DNA of 64,000 nucleotides from Epilithonimonas bovis DSM 19482. GTDB lineage: Bacteria > Bacteroidota > Bacteroidia > Flavobacteriales > Weeksellaceae. A program made the position numbers and the translations under genes. The stretch covers positions 1-64,000 of the forward strand of contig NZ_FTPU01000013.1 in NCBI RefSeq assembly GCF_900108115.1, read 5' to 3'. The notes beneath the pieces were generated by a model that made no database searches, was not told the DNA's origin, and worked only from the letters and a program-made list of their open reading frames with translations. Shown piece after piece: positions 16,131-25,449 of this stretch. The stretch's first letter is position 1; each line of letters opens with the position of its first letter.

Positions 16131-16678
16131 TGGTTTCACAATTAAGTTGGCAAACTTAGAGTTTTCATCCCAAATTAACAAATCATTCCCAAAATCTTAA
16201 TAGAATATTAATTTTAGCACATTTTCAACATAATAACTACTCATTACCGTAATTAACCCGGTCAATAGTTATGTAGCGGTCTAAATCATGGAAAAACAGT
16301 TGTTGTTCAAATTCATCATTAATTGTTTTCAATAACTCATCATTAGTCCTTCTGAATATTTTCCATCTCAGCATTCGAGGTTTTGATCATCTATTTTTTC
16401 TAATCAGATTAACAGATCAGTGAAGAAGAAGACTCACTAATAACCAATTAATTTACGATTATTTAAATTTTAAAAAGTTGCGGATTGTTATTCCCGGGAT
16501 CTTCAGATTCTCTATAAGTTAGGTTAATATCGTTTAAGTTTTTAAAGCATCTTTTCTTTTTATCTAATAAACTAAACTGTATCTTTGCGGCATAATTTTC
16601 CAAAAAACTTAATGTGGAGTCGCCGTGATTCGGATTACGCGATTGCATATGACTTTAATAAGTAATAAATATCTACAT
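16131..16678. other. intergenic region, 548 bp
   Basis: No gene is supported here. It contains the transaldolase promoter (-7 box TATCTTTG at 16580-16587, predicting an ~85-nt leader) and AT-rich sequence without clear hairpins. Confidence 0.6.
16580..16587 (+). promoter_or_regulatory. -7 promoter box of the transaldolase gene
   Basis: TATCTTTG matches TAnnTTTG exactly and lies about 92 bp before the ATG; transcription is expected to start near 16593. Confidence 0.6.
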
Positions 16679-17332
16679 ATGAAATTTTTTATCGATACAG
16701 CTAATCTGGACCAAATCAGAGAAGCGCAGGATCTGGGAATCCTGGATGGGGTTACAACCAATCCGTCATTAATGGCCAAAGAAGGGATCTCCGGAAAGGA
16801 AGCCATCAACCAACATTACATCGACATCTGCAATATCTCCGACGGTGATGTTTCAGCAGAAGTGCTTTCTACGACTTATGAGGAAATGATCAAAGAAGGT
16901 GAAGAACTGGCAGCACTGCATGAGCGTATTGTGGTGAAAATCCCAATGATTAAAGATGGTATCAAAGCAATTAAATATTTTTCTGATAAAGGCATCAGGA
17001 CCAACTGTACTCTGATTTTCTCTGCAGGTCAGGCACTTTTGGCAGCAAAAGCCGGAGCCACTTATGTTTCTCCGTTTCTGGGCAGGCTGGATGATATCTC
17101 TGTAGACGGGCTCAACCTGATTGAAGAGATCCGCGTGATTTATGACAACTACTTATTTGAGACCGAAATCCTTGCGGCTTCTATCCGTAATCCGATGCAT
17201 ATTATCAACTGTGCTAAAATTGGTGCAGATGTGATTACGTCCCCATTGGCATCCATTCTTAATCTTCTGAAGCATCCGCTTACAGATGCAGGATTGGCGC
17301 AGTTTGTAGCCGACTCCAAAAAGTTAGGATAG
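16679..17332 (+). CDS. fsa: transaldolase / fructose-6-phosphate aldolase (TalC/FSA type)
   Basis: A 217-residue TIM-barrel class I aldolase. [16 protein letters not shown] and [15 protein letters not shown] at the start, the Schiff-base lysine in [10 protein letters not shown] (~84), and [20 protein letters not shown] / [11 protein letters not shown] are family signatures of the small (type 3B) transaldolases. The ATG at 16679 begins the conserved MKFFIDTA. It acts in the non-oxidative pentose phosphate pathway. Sequence alone does not separate true transaldolase from FSA activity. Confidence 0.92.
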   Translation: MKFFIDTANLDQIREAQDLGILDGVTTNPSLMAKEGISGKEAINQHYIDICNISDGDVSAEVLSTTYEEMIKEGEELAALHERIVVKIPMIKDGIKAIKYFSDKGIRTNCTLIFSAGQALLAAKAGATYVSPFLGRLDDISVDGLNLIEEIRVIYDNYLFETEILAASIRNPMHIINCAKIGADVITSPLASILNLLKHPLTDAGLAQFVADSKKLG

Positions 17333-17354
17333 CCCATTAATCTACTATAAAAAG

Positions 17355-17383
17355 AACACCGGTCAATTGAATTGGCCGGTGTT
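17355..17383 (+). terminator. terminator of the transaldolase gene
   Basis: AACACCGG(T)CAAT / ATTG(G)CCGGTGTT forms a 13-bp stem (one G-U) with a TGA loop, then a T-rich tail. It also lies between the convergent transaldolase and cinA-like genes. Confidence 0.9.
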
Positions 17384-17394
17384 TTTATTTTGAT

Positions 17395-17901
17395 TTAATT
17401 TTCCAAAGTCAGTTCCAGAATATGCTCATTCAATTCGCGACGCAGGCAACTCAACAGACACTCGGTAAAATAATTTTTTGCATCCAGTGGTTTGGTTAAA
17501 GGATGCAGCTCTATAAAATCCGACAATACAACACGCCCCCGGTAGGCAATGCTGTAAAAGGAAAAGACACTACCATCTGACTCTGCACTGGGCGATGCAT
17601 AACCCGTTGCCGCCAATCCCCAGTCTGTCGCAAATCTGTGTGCCACTGCCAACGCCATGGCATTGGTCAGCTCTTTGGACACTGTGCTGTTAGCAATTTT
17701 TTGATCAATGCCAAGTTGTTTTATTTTTTCATCTGTGCTGTATGCGGTGATGCCTCCGTTATAAAACTGTTCGGCGCCCGGCATCTGGGAAAACGCAAGC
17801 TGCAAAAAACCCGAGGTAACACTTTCGGCAACGGCTATTGTTTCGCGCTGCACCGTCAGATACCGGCTGATATGTTCTAAGACAGGTTGTGGAAATTCCA
17901 T
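17395..17901 (-). CDS. CinA C-terminal-type nicotinamide-nucleotide amidohydrolase
   Basis: A 168-residue stand-alone CinA-C domain (PncC), which deamidates nicotinamide mononucleotide for NAD recycling. AVAESVTSGFLQLAFSQMPG holds the catalytic serine/lysine region, followed by FYNGGITAYSTDEK and LAATGYA with the conserved glycines. The last of these is usually TGIAGP; here it reads TGYASPSAES, a common Bacteroidetes variant. There is no N-terminal CinA/MoaB domain. The gene is convergent with the transaldolase. Confidence 0.8.
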   Translation of the reverse strand: MEFPQPVLEHISRYLTVQRETIAVAESVTSGFLQLAFSQMPGAEQFYNGGITAYSTDEKIKQLGIDQKIANSTVSKELTNAMALAVAHRFATDWGLAATGYASPSAESDGSVFSFYSIAYRGRVVLSDFIELHPLTKPLDAKNYFTECLLSCLRRELNEHILELTLEN

Positions 17902-18049
17902 AATATAGAGATGATTTTAATTTTGATTAGTACGATTTCTTCTAACAAATGTTTTGCCATATAACAGAATTTTAAAGTACAATAATTTAACGGCTTCATT
18001 ATGAATGCAGAAATTTTTAGTCAACAGTTATCCATCATAACAAAGTATT

Positions 18050-18057
18050 TATTTTTG
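18050..18057 (+). promoter_or_regulatory. -7 promoter box
   Basis: TATTTTTG fits TAnnTTTG and lies 26 bp before the ATG at 18083; it would drive the PAP2-like gene and the BlaI-type gene behind it. Confidence 0.5.
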
Positions 18058-18082
18058 TAAATTGAACCCGAAACCCATCCAG

Positions 18083-18682
18083 ATGCAAATCTCTAATCCT
18101 ACTGTCATTAAGCTGTCTAAAGTTATTTCTAACTTTTTTAATCCGCTTGTATCTCTGCTTATCTACTTTTTCTACTACAGTTATAAAAATTACACCTGGT
18201 CCCAGGCTTCCAAAAAGTTTTTACCAATTCTTCTCTTACTGATTATCCCTATCAGTTTGTGGATCTACCACAATGTGAAAAAAGGCAATTATACCAATAT
18301 GGATGTCTCCAACCGTAAGCAGCGGCATTCGCTCTACGTTTTTATTATACTGGCAACAATCATTTTTCTGGCGGTGGATTATTTTCTGCACAGGCAGATC
18401 GATTGGGCTATCCTCTTACTTTGCATCTTGCTGATGGCTATGCAGATCAGCAATTTTTTTATCAAAAGTTCTATGCATACCAGTCTTAATATCTATGTAG
18501 CAGCACTATTTTTTGCCATCAACCCCGCGCTTGGCACCGCTTGGTTTGGATTATCTGTGATTATAGGAATCACCAGAGTTATTCTTAAAAGGCACACCAC
18601 GCAGGAGGTGGTTGCCGGCGCAATGATTGCTATTTTTGTATCTTTGGCCTATCTGATAATGGTGAAAGCCATTATTTTCTAA
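18083..18682 (+). CDS. PAP2-like integral membrane protein
   Basis: A 199-residue protein with about six hydrophobic helices. The last loop reads KRHTTQEVVAGAMIAIF, like the end of PAP2 phosphatases (SR..H...DV..G). The phosphatase signature KxxxxxxRP is not clear: a SNRKQRHSLY stretch replaces it, so catalytic function is uncertain. ATG 18083 was preferred to an upstream TTG. The BlaI-type regulator starts 9 bp downstream, so they probably share a transcript. Confidence 0.7.
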   Translation: MQISNPTVIKLSKVISNFFNPLVSLLIYFFYYSYKNYTWSQASKKFLPILLLLIIPISLWIYHNVKKGNYTNMDVSNRKQRHSLYVFIILATIIFLAVDYFLHRQIDWAILLLCILLMAMQISNFFIKSSMHTSLNIYVAALFFAINPALGTAWFGLSVIIGITRVILKRHTTQEVVAGAMIAIFVSLAYLIMVKAIIF

Positions 18683-18691
18683 AAATTAATC

Positions 18692-19171
18692 ATGATACTA
18701 CAAACGCTGACACCGTCTGAGGAGGAAATAATGCAACTGATCTGGAAAGACGGGCAAATGTACTTCCGCGATCTGATGAATGCTTTTCCCGAACCAAAAC
18801 CGCATCAGAATACCGTTTCTACTTTTCTCAAAATATTGGTTGAAAAAAATTACCTGAATACAGAAAAAAAAGGCAGAATCAACCTCTATATACCTGCTGT
18901 TGCAATGCAGGATTATAAAAAATTTGTGCTGAGAAACTTTCTGGAAAACTATTTTGAAGGTTCTGCAGCAGAACTCCTCAAAACTCTGATTGAGGAAAAC
19001 ATGCTCAACAATCAGGATTATAGCCAGCTGTTTGAAGTTAAAACCACATTAGTACCGGTTGTAGAGTCTCATGATGCAGAAGATCCCGTGAAAGCACTTG
19101 TCAAAAAACTGACGGGCGCCAAAAAAGATAAGAAAAAGCATCAGGAAAAAAAGAAGAAAAAGAAAAAGTAA
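18692..19171 (+). CDS. BlaI/MecI/CopY-family transcriptional regulator
   Basis: The 159-residue protein has an N-terminal winged helix (LTPSEEEIMQLIWKDGQMYF, then NTVSTFLKILVEKNYLNTEK with the wing GRINLYIP) and the helical dimerisation region, as in BlaI/MecI repressors. There is no BlaR1-type sensor protease next to it. The C-terminus is unusual: the last ~20 residues are almost all lysine with a few acidic residues, ending in a run of seven lysines, which could bind nucleic acid without specificity. Confidence 0.8.
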   Translation: MILQTLTPSEEEIMQLIWKDGQMYFRDLMNAFPEPKPHQNTVSTFLKILVEKNYLNTEKKGRINLYIPAVAMQDYKKFVLRNFLENYFEGSAAELLKTLIEENMLNNQDYSQLFEVKTTLVPVVESHDAEDPVKALVKKLTGAKKDKKKHQEKKKKKKK

Positions 19172-19315
19172 ACTTTAAGATTACAAATCTTTATCAGCGT
19201 ATATCGATAATTAAACCCTTAATCCGCCACCTTTTAACGAATAATTCTGCCTAATTGTCAAAACCGGACAGTTGGCAAATAAATTGTGAAATCAACACTA
19301 TAAAATTCTAAAAAA

Positions 19316-19855
19316 ATGGAAGAAAACAACGATAAACACGAAGAAAATTTGTCTACCGACAACCAGTCTGCACAAGATCAAGGACAGGAAAATCAGGAAA
19401 ATTTGTCACAGCAGCCTACGGCAGAAGAATTATTGGCAGCAGAAAAAGACCGATATATCCGCCTTTACGCAGAGTTCGAAAATTACAAAAAGAGAACCTT
19501 AAAGGAAAAAAATGAATTTTACCTTTATGCTTGTCAGGATCTGATGACCTCGATGCTTGGGGTTCTTGACGACTTTGAAAGAGCTTTGAAAGAAATTTCT
19601 AAAAATGGTAACGAAGCCGACTTCAAAGGTGTGGAGCTGATTTATCAAAAATTCCGTAATAAGTTGACTGAAAAAGGACTTAAGCCAATAGAAGTGAAAG
19701 TTGGTGATGACTTCAATGTAGATTATCACGAGGCCATCACACAAATCCCTGCTCCTACAGAAGATTTGAAGGGTAAAATTGTAGATGTTATAGAAACTGG
19801 GTACCAGCTTCATGACAAAGTGATACGTTTTGCAAAAGTTGTTACCGGAAACTAA
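19316..19855 (+). CDS. grpE: GrpE nucleotide exchange factor
   Basis: 179 residues: an acidic, glutamine-rich disordered start (~1-40), the long coiled-coil helix containing RYIRLYAEFENYKKRTLKE, and the C-terminal beta domain with GVELIYQKFRNKLTEKGL and the signature VIETGYQLHDKVIRFAKV. GrpE releases ADP from DnaK. dnaJ follows 58 bp downstream, so the two co-chaperones form a unit; dnaK is not in this window. Confidence 0.95.
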   Translation: MEENNDKHEENLSTDNQSAQDQGQENQENLSQQPTAEELLAAEKDRYIRLYAEFENYKKRTLKEKNEFYLYACQDLMTSMLGVLDDFERALKEISKNGNEADFKGVELIYQKFRNKLTEKGLKPIEVKVGDDFNVDYHEAITQIPAPTEDLKGKIVDVIETGYQLHDKVIRFAKVVTGN

Positions 19856-19913
19856 AAATATCAATGCTATAAGATAACCTACATATAAAGGTTATCAATA
19901 TGAATCATCAATT

Positions 19914-21020
19914 ATGACGAAGCGAGATTATTACGAGGTTTTGGAGATTACCAAAACAGCGAGTGGAGAAGAGATCAAAAAAGCCTACCGGAAAATGGCC
20001 ATCAAATACCACCCGGATAAAAATCCTGGTGATAAGGCTGCAGAAGAGAAATTTAAAGAAGCTGCAGAAGCTTACGAGGTCCTCAGCGATGATAACAAGC
20101 GGTCGCGCTATGACCAGTTTGGGCATGCAGGTGTGAGCGGAGCAGCCGGCGGCGGCGGCTTTGGTGGCGGCATGAATATGGAGGATATCTTCAGCCAGTT
20201 CGGTGATATCTTTGGCGGTGGTTTCGGTGGCGGCGGCCAGAGACAGCAACAGTCCCGAGGATCTAACCTGAGGATCCGAATCAAGCTGAACCTGGAGGAG
20301 ATGATCAACGGGACACAAAAAACCGTTAAAGTCAAAAAAATGAAACTGGCTGCGGGTGTGACCTCCAAAACCTGTCCTACCTGTAAAGGCAGCGGCGTGC
20401 AGGTAAAAATAATGAATACTATGTTTGGCCAGATGCAAACACAAACTACCTGTGGCACTTGCCATGGCGTAGGGAAAGTTGCAGACAAAATCCCGGCAGG
20501 TGCCAACGCGCAGGGCCTTATCAAAGAAGAGGAAGAAATCACCATCAACATCCCGGCAGGCGCCAGAGACGGTATCCAGCTGAATGTAAGAGGAAAAGGT
20601 AACGACGCGCCATTAGGCGGAACGCCAGGTGATCTATTGGTTGTAGTAGAGGAAGAGGCTGACAAATTGATCAAACGCGAAGGCGATAACCTGCATCAGG
20701 AACTTTATGTATCATTTGCAGAGGCGGCCCTGGGAACGACAAAGGAGATTAATGTAGTTGGCGGTAAAGTAAAAATAAAAGTGGATGAAGGGACACAATC
20801 CGGCAAAATCCTGAGACTTGCAGGAAAAGGCCTTCCTAATATAGAAGGCTATGGCGGAAAAGGCGATATGTTTGTCCACATCAATGTCTGGACACCACAA
20901 AAACTTACCAAAGAACAGAAAGATTTTTTCCAAAATCAAATAGACAAAGGCGAAATGACAGCTGAACCCACAGGTAAGGAAAAGACCTTTTTTGATAAAG
21001 TAAAAGACCTTTTTAATTAA
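19914..21020 (+). CDS. dnaJ: DnaJ chaperone with a two-motif zinc domain
   Basis: 368 residues: J domain with YHPDKNPGD (HPD ~33), a G/F-rich linker (~75-120, many GGGFGGG), the zinc region, and beta-barrel client-binding domains plus a dimerisation tail. Only two CxxCxGxG motifs are present (CPTCKGSG and CGTCHGVG) instead of the four in E. coli DnaJ. This shortened finger is seen in other flavobacteria but leaves room for one zinc only. Its position behind grpE supports the call. Confidence 0.95.
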   Translation: MTKRDYYEVLEITKTASGEEIKKAYRKMAIKYHPDKNPGDKAAEEKFKEAAEAYEVLSDDNKRSRYDQFGHAGVSGAAGGGGFGGGMNMEDIFSQFGDIFGGGFGGGGQRQQQSRGSNLRIRIKLNLEEMINGTQKTVKVKKMKLAAGVTSKTCPTCKGSGVQVKIMNTMFGQMQTQTTCGTCHGVGKVADKIPAGANAQGLIKEEEEITINIPAGARDGIQLNVRGKGNDAPLGGTPGDLLVVVEEEADKLIKREGDNLHQELYVSFAEAALGTTKEINVVGGKVKIKVDEGTQSGKILRLAGKGLPNIEGYGGKGDMFVHINVWTPQKLTKEQKDFFQNQIDKGEMTAEPTGKEKTFFDKVKDLFN

Positions 21021-21021
21021 G

Positions 21022-21050
21022 AAAAAAAGACTCCGTGTGAGTCTTTTTTT
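21022..21050 (+). terminator. terminator of grpE-dnaJ
   Basis: AAAAAAAGACTC / GAGTCTTTTTTT is a perfect 12-bp stem with loop CGTGT, directly after the dnaJ stop. Confidence 0.92.
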
Positions 21051-21158
21051 TTGGTCATGATCTCAATGTACAAAAATGCATAAACCTTAATCAATCATTT
21101 TTAAAGTAAAGGTCTACCGAAGACGTCTTCCTAAATGTAAAACGTAAATTTAAAAATA

Positions 21159-21398
21159 ATGAAAAAAGGAATTTTAGCCATTGCAGGTTTAGCTGCCATT
21201 GCATTAATTGCCAAAAAGGCTCAGAAAAGAAAAGCTATCTTCAGAAACATTCTGGATGAATATGATGTGAAAGAAAAGACACCCTTCGGAGTTGCTGACC
21301 GCATCAGGACTATGGATGATAAAGAGTATGATGCTTTTAAAGAAAAAATGAAGACACAGTTCAGCAAAGGCTGTTGCAGAACAAAGGATGCTCAATAA
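21159..21398 (+). CDS. small protein of unknown function
   Basis: 79 residues with one N-terminal hydrophobic segment (GILAIAGLAAIALIA) followed by a basic stretch KKAQKRKAIFR, then a soluble acidic/amphipathic domain and a terminal KGCCRTKD. It looks like a small inner-membrane-anchored protein. I do not recognise a family. Base composition matches the neighbouring core genes. Confidence 0.6.
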   Translation: MKKGILAIAGLAAIALIAKKAQKRKAIFRNILDEYDVKEKTPFGVADRIRTMDDKEYDAFKEKMKTQFSKGCCRTKDAQ

Positions 21399-21430
21399 AC
21401 GTCTAAAAAAACTAAATTGAATTGTTAAAG

Positions 21431-21454
21431 AACGGGAACATAATAGTTTCCGTT
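21431..21454 (+). terminator. terminator hairpin
   Basis: AACGGGAAC / GTTTCCGTT (one G-U pair), loop ATAATA, followed by a T run. Confidence 0.8.
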
Positions 21455-21559
21455 TTTTTATTGCCGACTAAAGGATCTGCAGATTCGGAACATATCCAAA
21501 ATTTCCTGATCGGCAGTTTAACATCGTACTAGACCTGTAAATTAAAAAAGACACTTAAA

Positions 21560-22225
21560 TTGGAAATTACTAAATTTGCTTCTGTGAAGGATTACTACTA
21601 CTTTCTTGGGATTGCCAGGCATGCTTCAGCAGAAGACATCAAAAAAGCCTACCGAAAGCTCTCGCTAAAATACCACCCGGATAAAAATGATAATGATGAA
21701 TTTTTCTCCGACCGGTTCCGGGAAGTGCAGGAAGCCTACGAGACATTGACAGATGCTGGTCGAAAAAAACTCTATGACCAAAACCTGAACAATCAACAAC
21801 AAAATACAAGAAGTGTCCTGCCACCAAAAATCAAAAATTTTTCTGTAAGCAAAATACGCGTGCAAAAAGGTGAAGAGATAACCATCTATTGGAATACCTA
21901 TGATGCCGATATTGTAAAAATAGTTCCTTTTGGCCTGGAAAAGCCCAATGGTGAGCGAAGAATCAGGATAAAAGAATTTGATACCGCTGGGAAATTCCAG
22001 ATCCTGTTGCATGCCACCAACAGCCTCTTACACAAAACCATTGTACAGGGCATAACGATTACAGAATTGATCGATAACAGTCCAAAAAATGATAAATACG
22101 AAAGCGGCGAATCAATATCCGAACCTGTAAAAAGACAAAAAAAAGAAATCAAACCGCAAAGGATGATTTCTGTATTTGTATTTTTAATTTTATTATTAAT
22201 GATAATATGGCTAATGCTTAACTGA
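21560..22225 (+). CDS. J-domain protein with C-terminal membrane anchor
   Basis: A 221-residue DnaJ-like co-chaperone: J domain (~8-72) with KYHPDKND, then a middle beta domain ([25 protein letters not shown], an Ig-like start), a basic linker and one C-terminal transmembrane helix ([19 protein letters not shown]). The tail-anchored layout would place the J domain in the cytoplasm at the inner membrane. TTG at 21560 is the only start compatible with an intact J domain. Confidence 0.8.
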   Translation: MEITKFASVKDYYYFLGIARHASAEDIKKAYRKLSLKYHPDKNDNDEFFSDRFREVQEAYETLTDAGRKKLYDQNLNNQQQNTRSVLPPKIKNFSVSKIRVQKGEEITIYWNTYDADIVKIVPFGLEKPNGERRIRIKEFDTAGKFQILLHATNSLLHKTIVQGITITELIDNSPKNDKYESGESISEPVKRQKKEIKPQRMISVFVFLILLLMIIWLMLN

Positions 22226-22370
22226 TTTTGGCGCGCCCCGGGCATTTTTTGCAGCGTTTCCCTTTCTTGAATTTTTTACAGCATTTTTTCTTGTCGCAAT
22301 ACATCATTTCATTATATCTGTAAGCGGGAGCCAATGGCGCAATCTTGAAAGCTGTTACTTGAGAATTCAT
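22218..22370 (-). CDS. cysteine/lysine-rich small protein
   Basis: 50 residues starting at ATG 22370 ([17 protein letters not shown]), ending in a cluster with [10 protein letters not shown] and CKKCPG: five cysteines and many lysines, suggesting metal or nucleic-acid binding. It overlaps the end of the J-domain gene by 8 bp on the other strand. A longer frame with an upstream ATG exists but is AT-rich and unconvincing. Confidence 0.5.
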   Translation of the reverse strand: MNSQVTAFKIAPLAPAYRYNEMMYCDKKKCCKKFKKGKRCKKCPGRAKIS

Positions 22371-22454
22371 GCTGCAAATATAATTCAATTTAGAATAATT
22401 ACAAATTAAATTACACATTTACATCTTAGGAAACCTCATAATAATTAGACTCTT

Positions 22455-23123
22455 CTATTTGAGATAAGGTGCTACGACCTGCGCCCAAAGCTTGTAACCT
22501 TCAGGTTTCATATGGAGCATATCATCTACATAAAGATCTGTCCTCACGCTGCCATCGGCATTATTCATCACCTTTGTAATATCGATAAAGTTGGTTCTTT
22601 TGGTGGTTTTAAGAAAAGCTTCTATTCTGTTGTTCAATTCTTTCATCTTAGGCCATAAGGCCTCTCTGCTCGGCGAATACTTAACAGACACATAAGCCAC
22701 AGGCACTTTGGGATACTTCTGGCGGATTTTGCCAAAAAATTGTGTAAACCTGCTGAAAACCTCATCAACAGAAGGATTTCCCATAGCAAAATCATTATCA
22801 CCACAATAGATGACGATTTGTTTGGGATTATAAGGATCCAGAAGATCATTTGCATAATTGTTGAGATCTACAAGCCTGGATCCGCCAAAACCGCGGTTAA
22901 TAATAATTTTTCCAGGAAAATAATCGTTAACATCCTGCCATTTTGTGAAAGAGGAACTTCCAATAAACAGAATGGCTCTTTTGGGAATACCATTTTGCTG
23001 ATCTTTGGTTTTAAAATCTTTGATATCCTGCCAATAAGGTTTATCCTGTGAAAACATAAACAACGACAAACATAAAAACAGCAGTAAAAAAACAGATTGG
23101 GAAAACTTATTATAAAATTTCAT
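22455..23123 (-). CDS. exported SGNH/GDSL-family hydrolase
   Basis: 222 residues with a signal peptide (about 1-25). The SGNH blocks are visible: the nucleophile serine in ILFIGSSSFTKW, the glycine block in NRGFGGSRL, asparagine block YCGDNDFAMG, and the catalytic D/H pair in DMLHMKPEGYKLW. It is probably a periplasmic esterase acting on acetylated sugars or lipids. It is divergently arranged with the superoxide dismutase gene. Confidence 0.85.
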   Translation of the reverse strand: MKFYNKFSQSVFLLLFLCLSLFMFSQDKPYWQDIKDFKTKDQQNGIPKRAILFIGSSSFTKWQDVNDYFPGKIIINRGFGGSRLVDLNNYANDLLDPYNPKQIVIYCGDNDFAMGNPSVDEVFSRFTQFFGKIRQKYPKVPVAYVSVKYSPSREALWPKMKELNNRIEAFLKTTKRTNFIDITKVMNNADGSVRTDLYVDDMLHMKPEGYKLWAQVVAPYLK

Positions 23124-23272
23124 TATATTGATTTAAATAATTGACAACTGTCCCAAATTTACAATAAAATGTAAAGAGTCCCATAATAAAGCATTAACTC
23201 TTTATTGTATATTTTTTTTTAAATTAGCTACGTCTGGTACGAGCCAGTATCTATAAATTTAAAATATTAAGT

Positions 23273-23941
23273 ATGAAAATTTTTAAAATCAGTTCAGCAA
23301 TAATGCTTATCGCAGCTCAGTTTGCAGCAGCACAGTTTAAGCAGACACCACTGCCCTACGCTTACAACGCACTAGAACCATTTGTGGATGCAAAAACAAT
23401 GGAAATCCATTACACAAAACATGCTGCAGCTTACGTCAACAATCTCAATAAAGCCATTGCAGGAACAACACTGGAAAAAGAAAATCTGGAAACCATCTTA
23501 TCCCATATTTCTAAAGAAAGCAACGCAATCCGCAATAATGCCGGTGGCCATTACAACCACGAACTGTTCTGGACCGTGCTTACACCTAACCATAATACCA
23601 AACCATCCTTAGAGCTGCAAAATGCCATCAATCAGTCATTTGGAAGTCTTGATAACCTAAAGGCAGAATTGAGTAAGGCTGGTGCAGAAGTTTTTGGCTC
23701 TGGCTGGTCATGGCTTATTGTAACACCGGAGAAAAAACTGGCAGTGACTTCCAGCGCCAATCAGGATAACCCTTTGATGGACATTGCCAAGATAAAAGGC
23801 ACACCTATTTTCGGTATCGATGTTTGGGAACATGCCTATTACCTAAAATATCAGAACAAACGTGCTGACTACCTCACAGCCTTGTGGAGTGTCGTTAATT
23901 GGGACGAAATCAGCAAACGATACAGTAACGCCATTAAATAG
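23273..23941 (+). CDS. exported Fe/Mn superoxide dismutase
   Basis: 222 residues including an N-terminal signal peptide (~1-20, ending AAAQF), unusual for cytoplasmic SODs but common for periplasmic or surface SODs of Bacteroidetes. Metal ligands and core motifs are in place: HYTKHAAAYVNNLN (H26-type), GGHYNHELFW, and DVWEHAYYLKYQNKRADY with the D/H ligand pair. The metal (Fe or Mn) is not determined by these motifs alone. Confidence 0.92.
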   Translation: MKIFKISSAIMLIAAQFAAAQFKQTPLPYAYNALEPFVDAKTMEIHYTKHAAAYVNNLNKAIAGTTLEKENLETILSHISKESNAIRNNAGGHYNHELFWTVLTPNHNTKPSLELQNAINQSFGSLDNLKAELSKAGAEVFGSGWSWLIVTPEKKLAVTSSANQDNPLMDIAKIKGTPIFGIDVWEHAYYLKYQNKRADYLTALWSVVNWDEISKRYSNAIK

Positions 23942-23954
23942 TATATCAATAGAG

Positions 23955-23990
23955 AGGCTGTCTCAAAAGCGAGATAGCCTTTTTTATGCA
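23955..23990 (+). terminator. terminator-like hairpin at the IS left end
   Basis: GGCTGTCTC / GAGATAGCC pairs over 9 bp (one G-U) and is followed by TTTTTT, 14 bp downstream of the SOD stop. Confidence 0.7.
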
Positions 23991-24051
23991 AAAAAGGAAA
24001 GCCGAGGCTTTCCTAATTGTAGCAAATTTCGTAATTTGCTGTGTGTTAACT

Positions 24052-25288
24052 AAGTCAAAAGTAGTCTTTAAAGATTACAATCCCAAAGAAAATTTGCTTT
24101 TTCCTCCGAAATGGCTATTTGAGTAACATTTATTCAAGCCGGAAAATGGAACAGGCATTGAAGGAAAACATCCATTTTATGTGGCTTTCGGCAATGAGCC
24201 GTCCTGATCATAATACGTTGAACAGGTTTCGTAGCGAGCGATTAAAGGGTGAAGTAAAAGCCATCTTTACACAAATTGTTTTGCTCTTGGAGAAGGAAGG
24301 CTTGGTAAGCCTGGAAACCACTTTTGTAGATGGGACCAAGATAGAGGCCAACGCCAACCGCTATACTTTTGTTTGGGGAAGAGCCATCAAGAAGCATCAG
24401 GTAAGAATTGCAGAGCAACTGGAAGAACTTTGGAATTATGCAGAAAGTGTGGCAAAAGAAGAGCTTCAAAACACTGAAAACATCGATTTTAAGGAGATTG
24501 ATTCAGAAAAAGTAACACAAACCATAGACAAGATCAACGAGGTGTTGAAGGATAAAAAAATACCTTCGAAAGTTCGCCAGAAACTGAATTATGCCAAGAA
24601 AAACTGGGCAAACAATTTGGATAAATACAAAAAGCAACAGGCGATTTTACAAGCCAGAAACTCTTATTCCAAAACCGATACAGATGCTACTTTTATGCGG
24701 ATGAAACCGAAGGTTCGCGAATTCCATTGAAAAAACAATAAATATGTAATAATGAGCAATGAGGATCATATGCGAAACGGACAACTCAAAGCGGCCTATA
24801 ATCTACAGATTTCTACGAATAAACAATTTATTTTACATTATTCCATCCATCCCAATCCTACGGATACCAAAACATTGGAGTCTCATTTAAAAGGTTTTGA
24901 AGACAGCTATCATAAAGTTCCGAAAGAACTCGTTGCCGATGCAGGCTACGGTTCGGAGGAAAACTATAACCTACTGAAAAACAAGAAAATAAAATCTTAT
25001 GTTAAATACAATTACTTCAGAAAAGATCAAAAATCGGGACAAATAACCACTTCTCAAAACAATCCGAAGCTGGCAAAAATCAGGGAAAGGGTTTTCAAAC
25101 TACTCAAAACCAAAAAAGGTATCAAACTCCGAAAACAGCGATGTCACGATGTTGAACCTGTTTTTGCAGAGCTCAAACACAACAAAAACTTTAAACGCTT
25201 TATGCTTCGAGGAAAAACCAAGGTCGAGGTAGAAATCGGCATCCTAGCCATTGCCCATAATCTCAAAAAAATGGCAAAAACAGCCTGA
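24052..25288 (+). pseudogene. IS1182-family transposase, disrupted
   Basis: Three in-order pieces of one transposase are visible. A start containing VFKDYNPKENLLFPP lies near 24060-24110. A middle piece (24119-24730) runs from SNIYSSRKMEQALKENIHF through VDGTKIEANANRYTFVWG to TDTDATFMRMK. A C-terminal piece (24752-25288) carries EDHMRNGQLKAAYNLQIST, VADAGYGSEENY and the end. About 60 residues are missing between LFPP and YLSNIY, where the two ends are fused out of frame. About 55 bp of foreign sequence with stops interrupts MRMK / EDHMRNG at 24707-24760. It is not functional unless helped in trans. Confidence 0.85.
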
Positions 25289-25449
25289 AATAGACTGTTT
25301 TTTGAATTTTATCTTCATTTTTCAAAGTTTTTATAAAAACAAAACCTTAAAAATGTTTTTTTTCAACTCAATACAAAAACGAGGCTGCCCTTTTGAGACA
25401 GCCTCATTGAAAAATAATATAATGCTGGTGGGCGAATACCGAATGGGTT

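Larger units (their letters stand above)
23954..25405 (+). mobile_element. decayed IS1182-family insertion sequence
   Basis: The element is bounded by perfect 16-bp inverted repeats GAGGCTGTCTCAAAAG (23954-23969 and, inverted, 25390-25405). Both ends can fold into hairpins, the left one followed by T6, so it also terminates the SOD transcript. The transposase inside is broken in at least two places. No convincing target duplication is seen in the flanks. Confidence 0.85.

Noticed and set aside
16463-16809. Short minus-strand frames before and over the start of the transaldolase.
   Set aside because: They cover the transaldolase promoter and its 5' end, with no conserved sequence.
19499-20674. 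Long minus-strand frames opposite grpE and dnaJ.
   Set aside because: They mirror the conserved chaperone genes; the glycine-rich region gives proline-rich antisense frames without any family signal.
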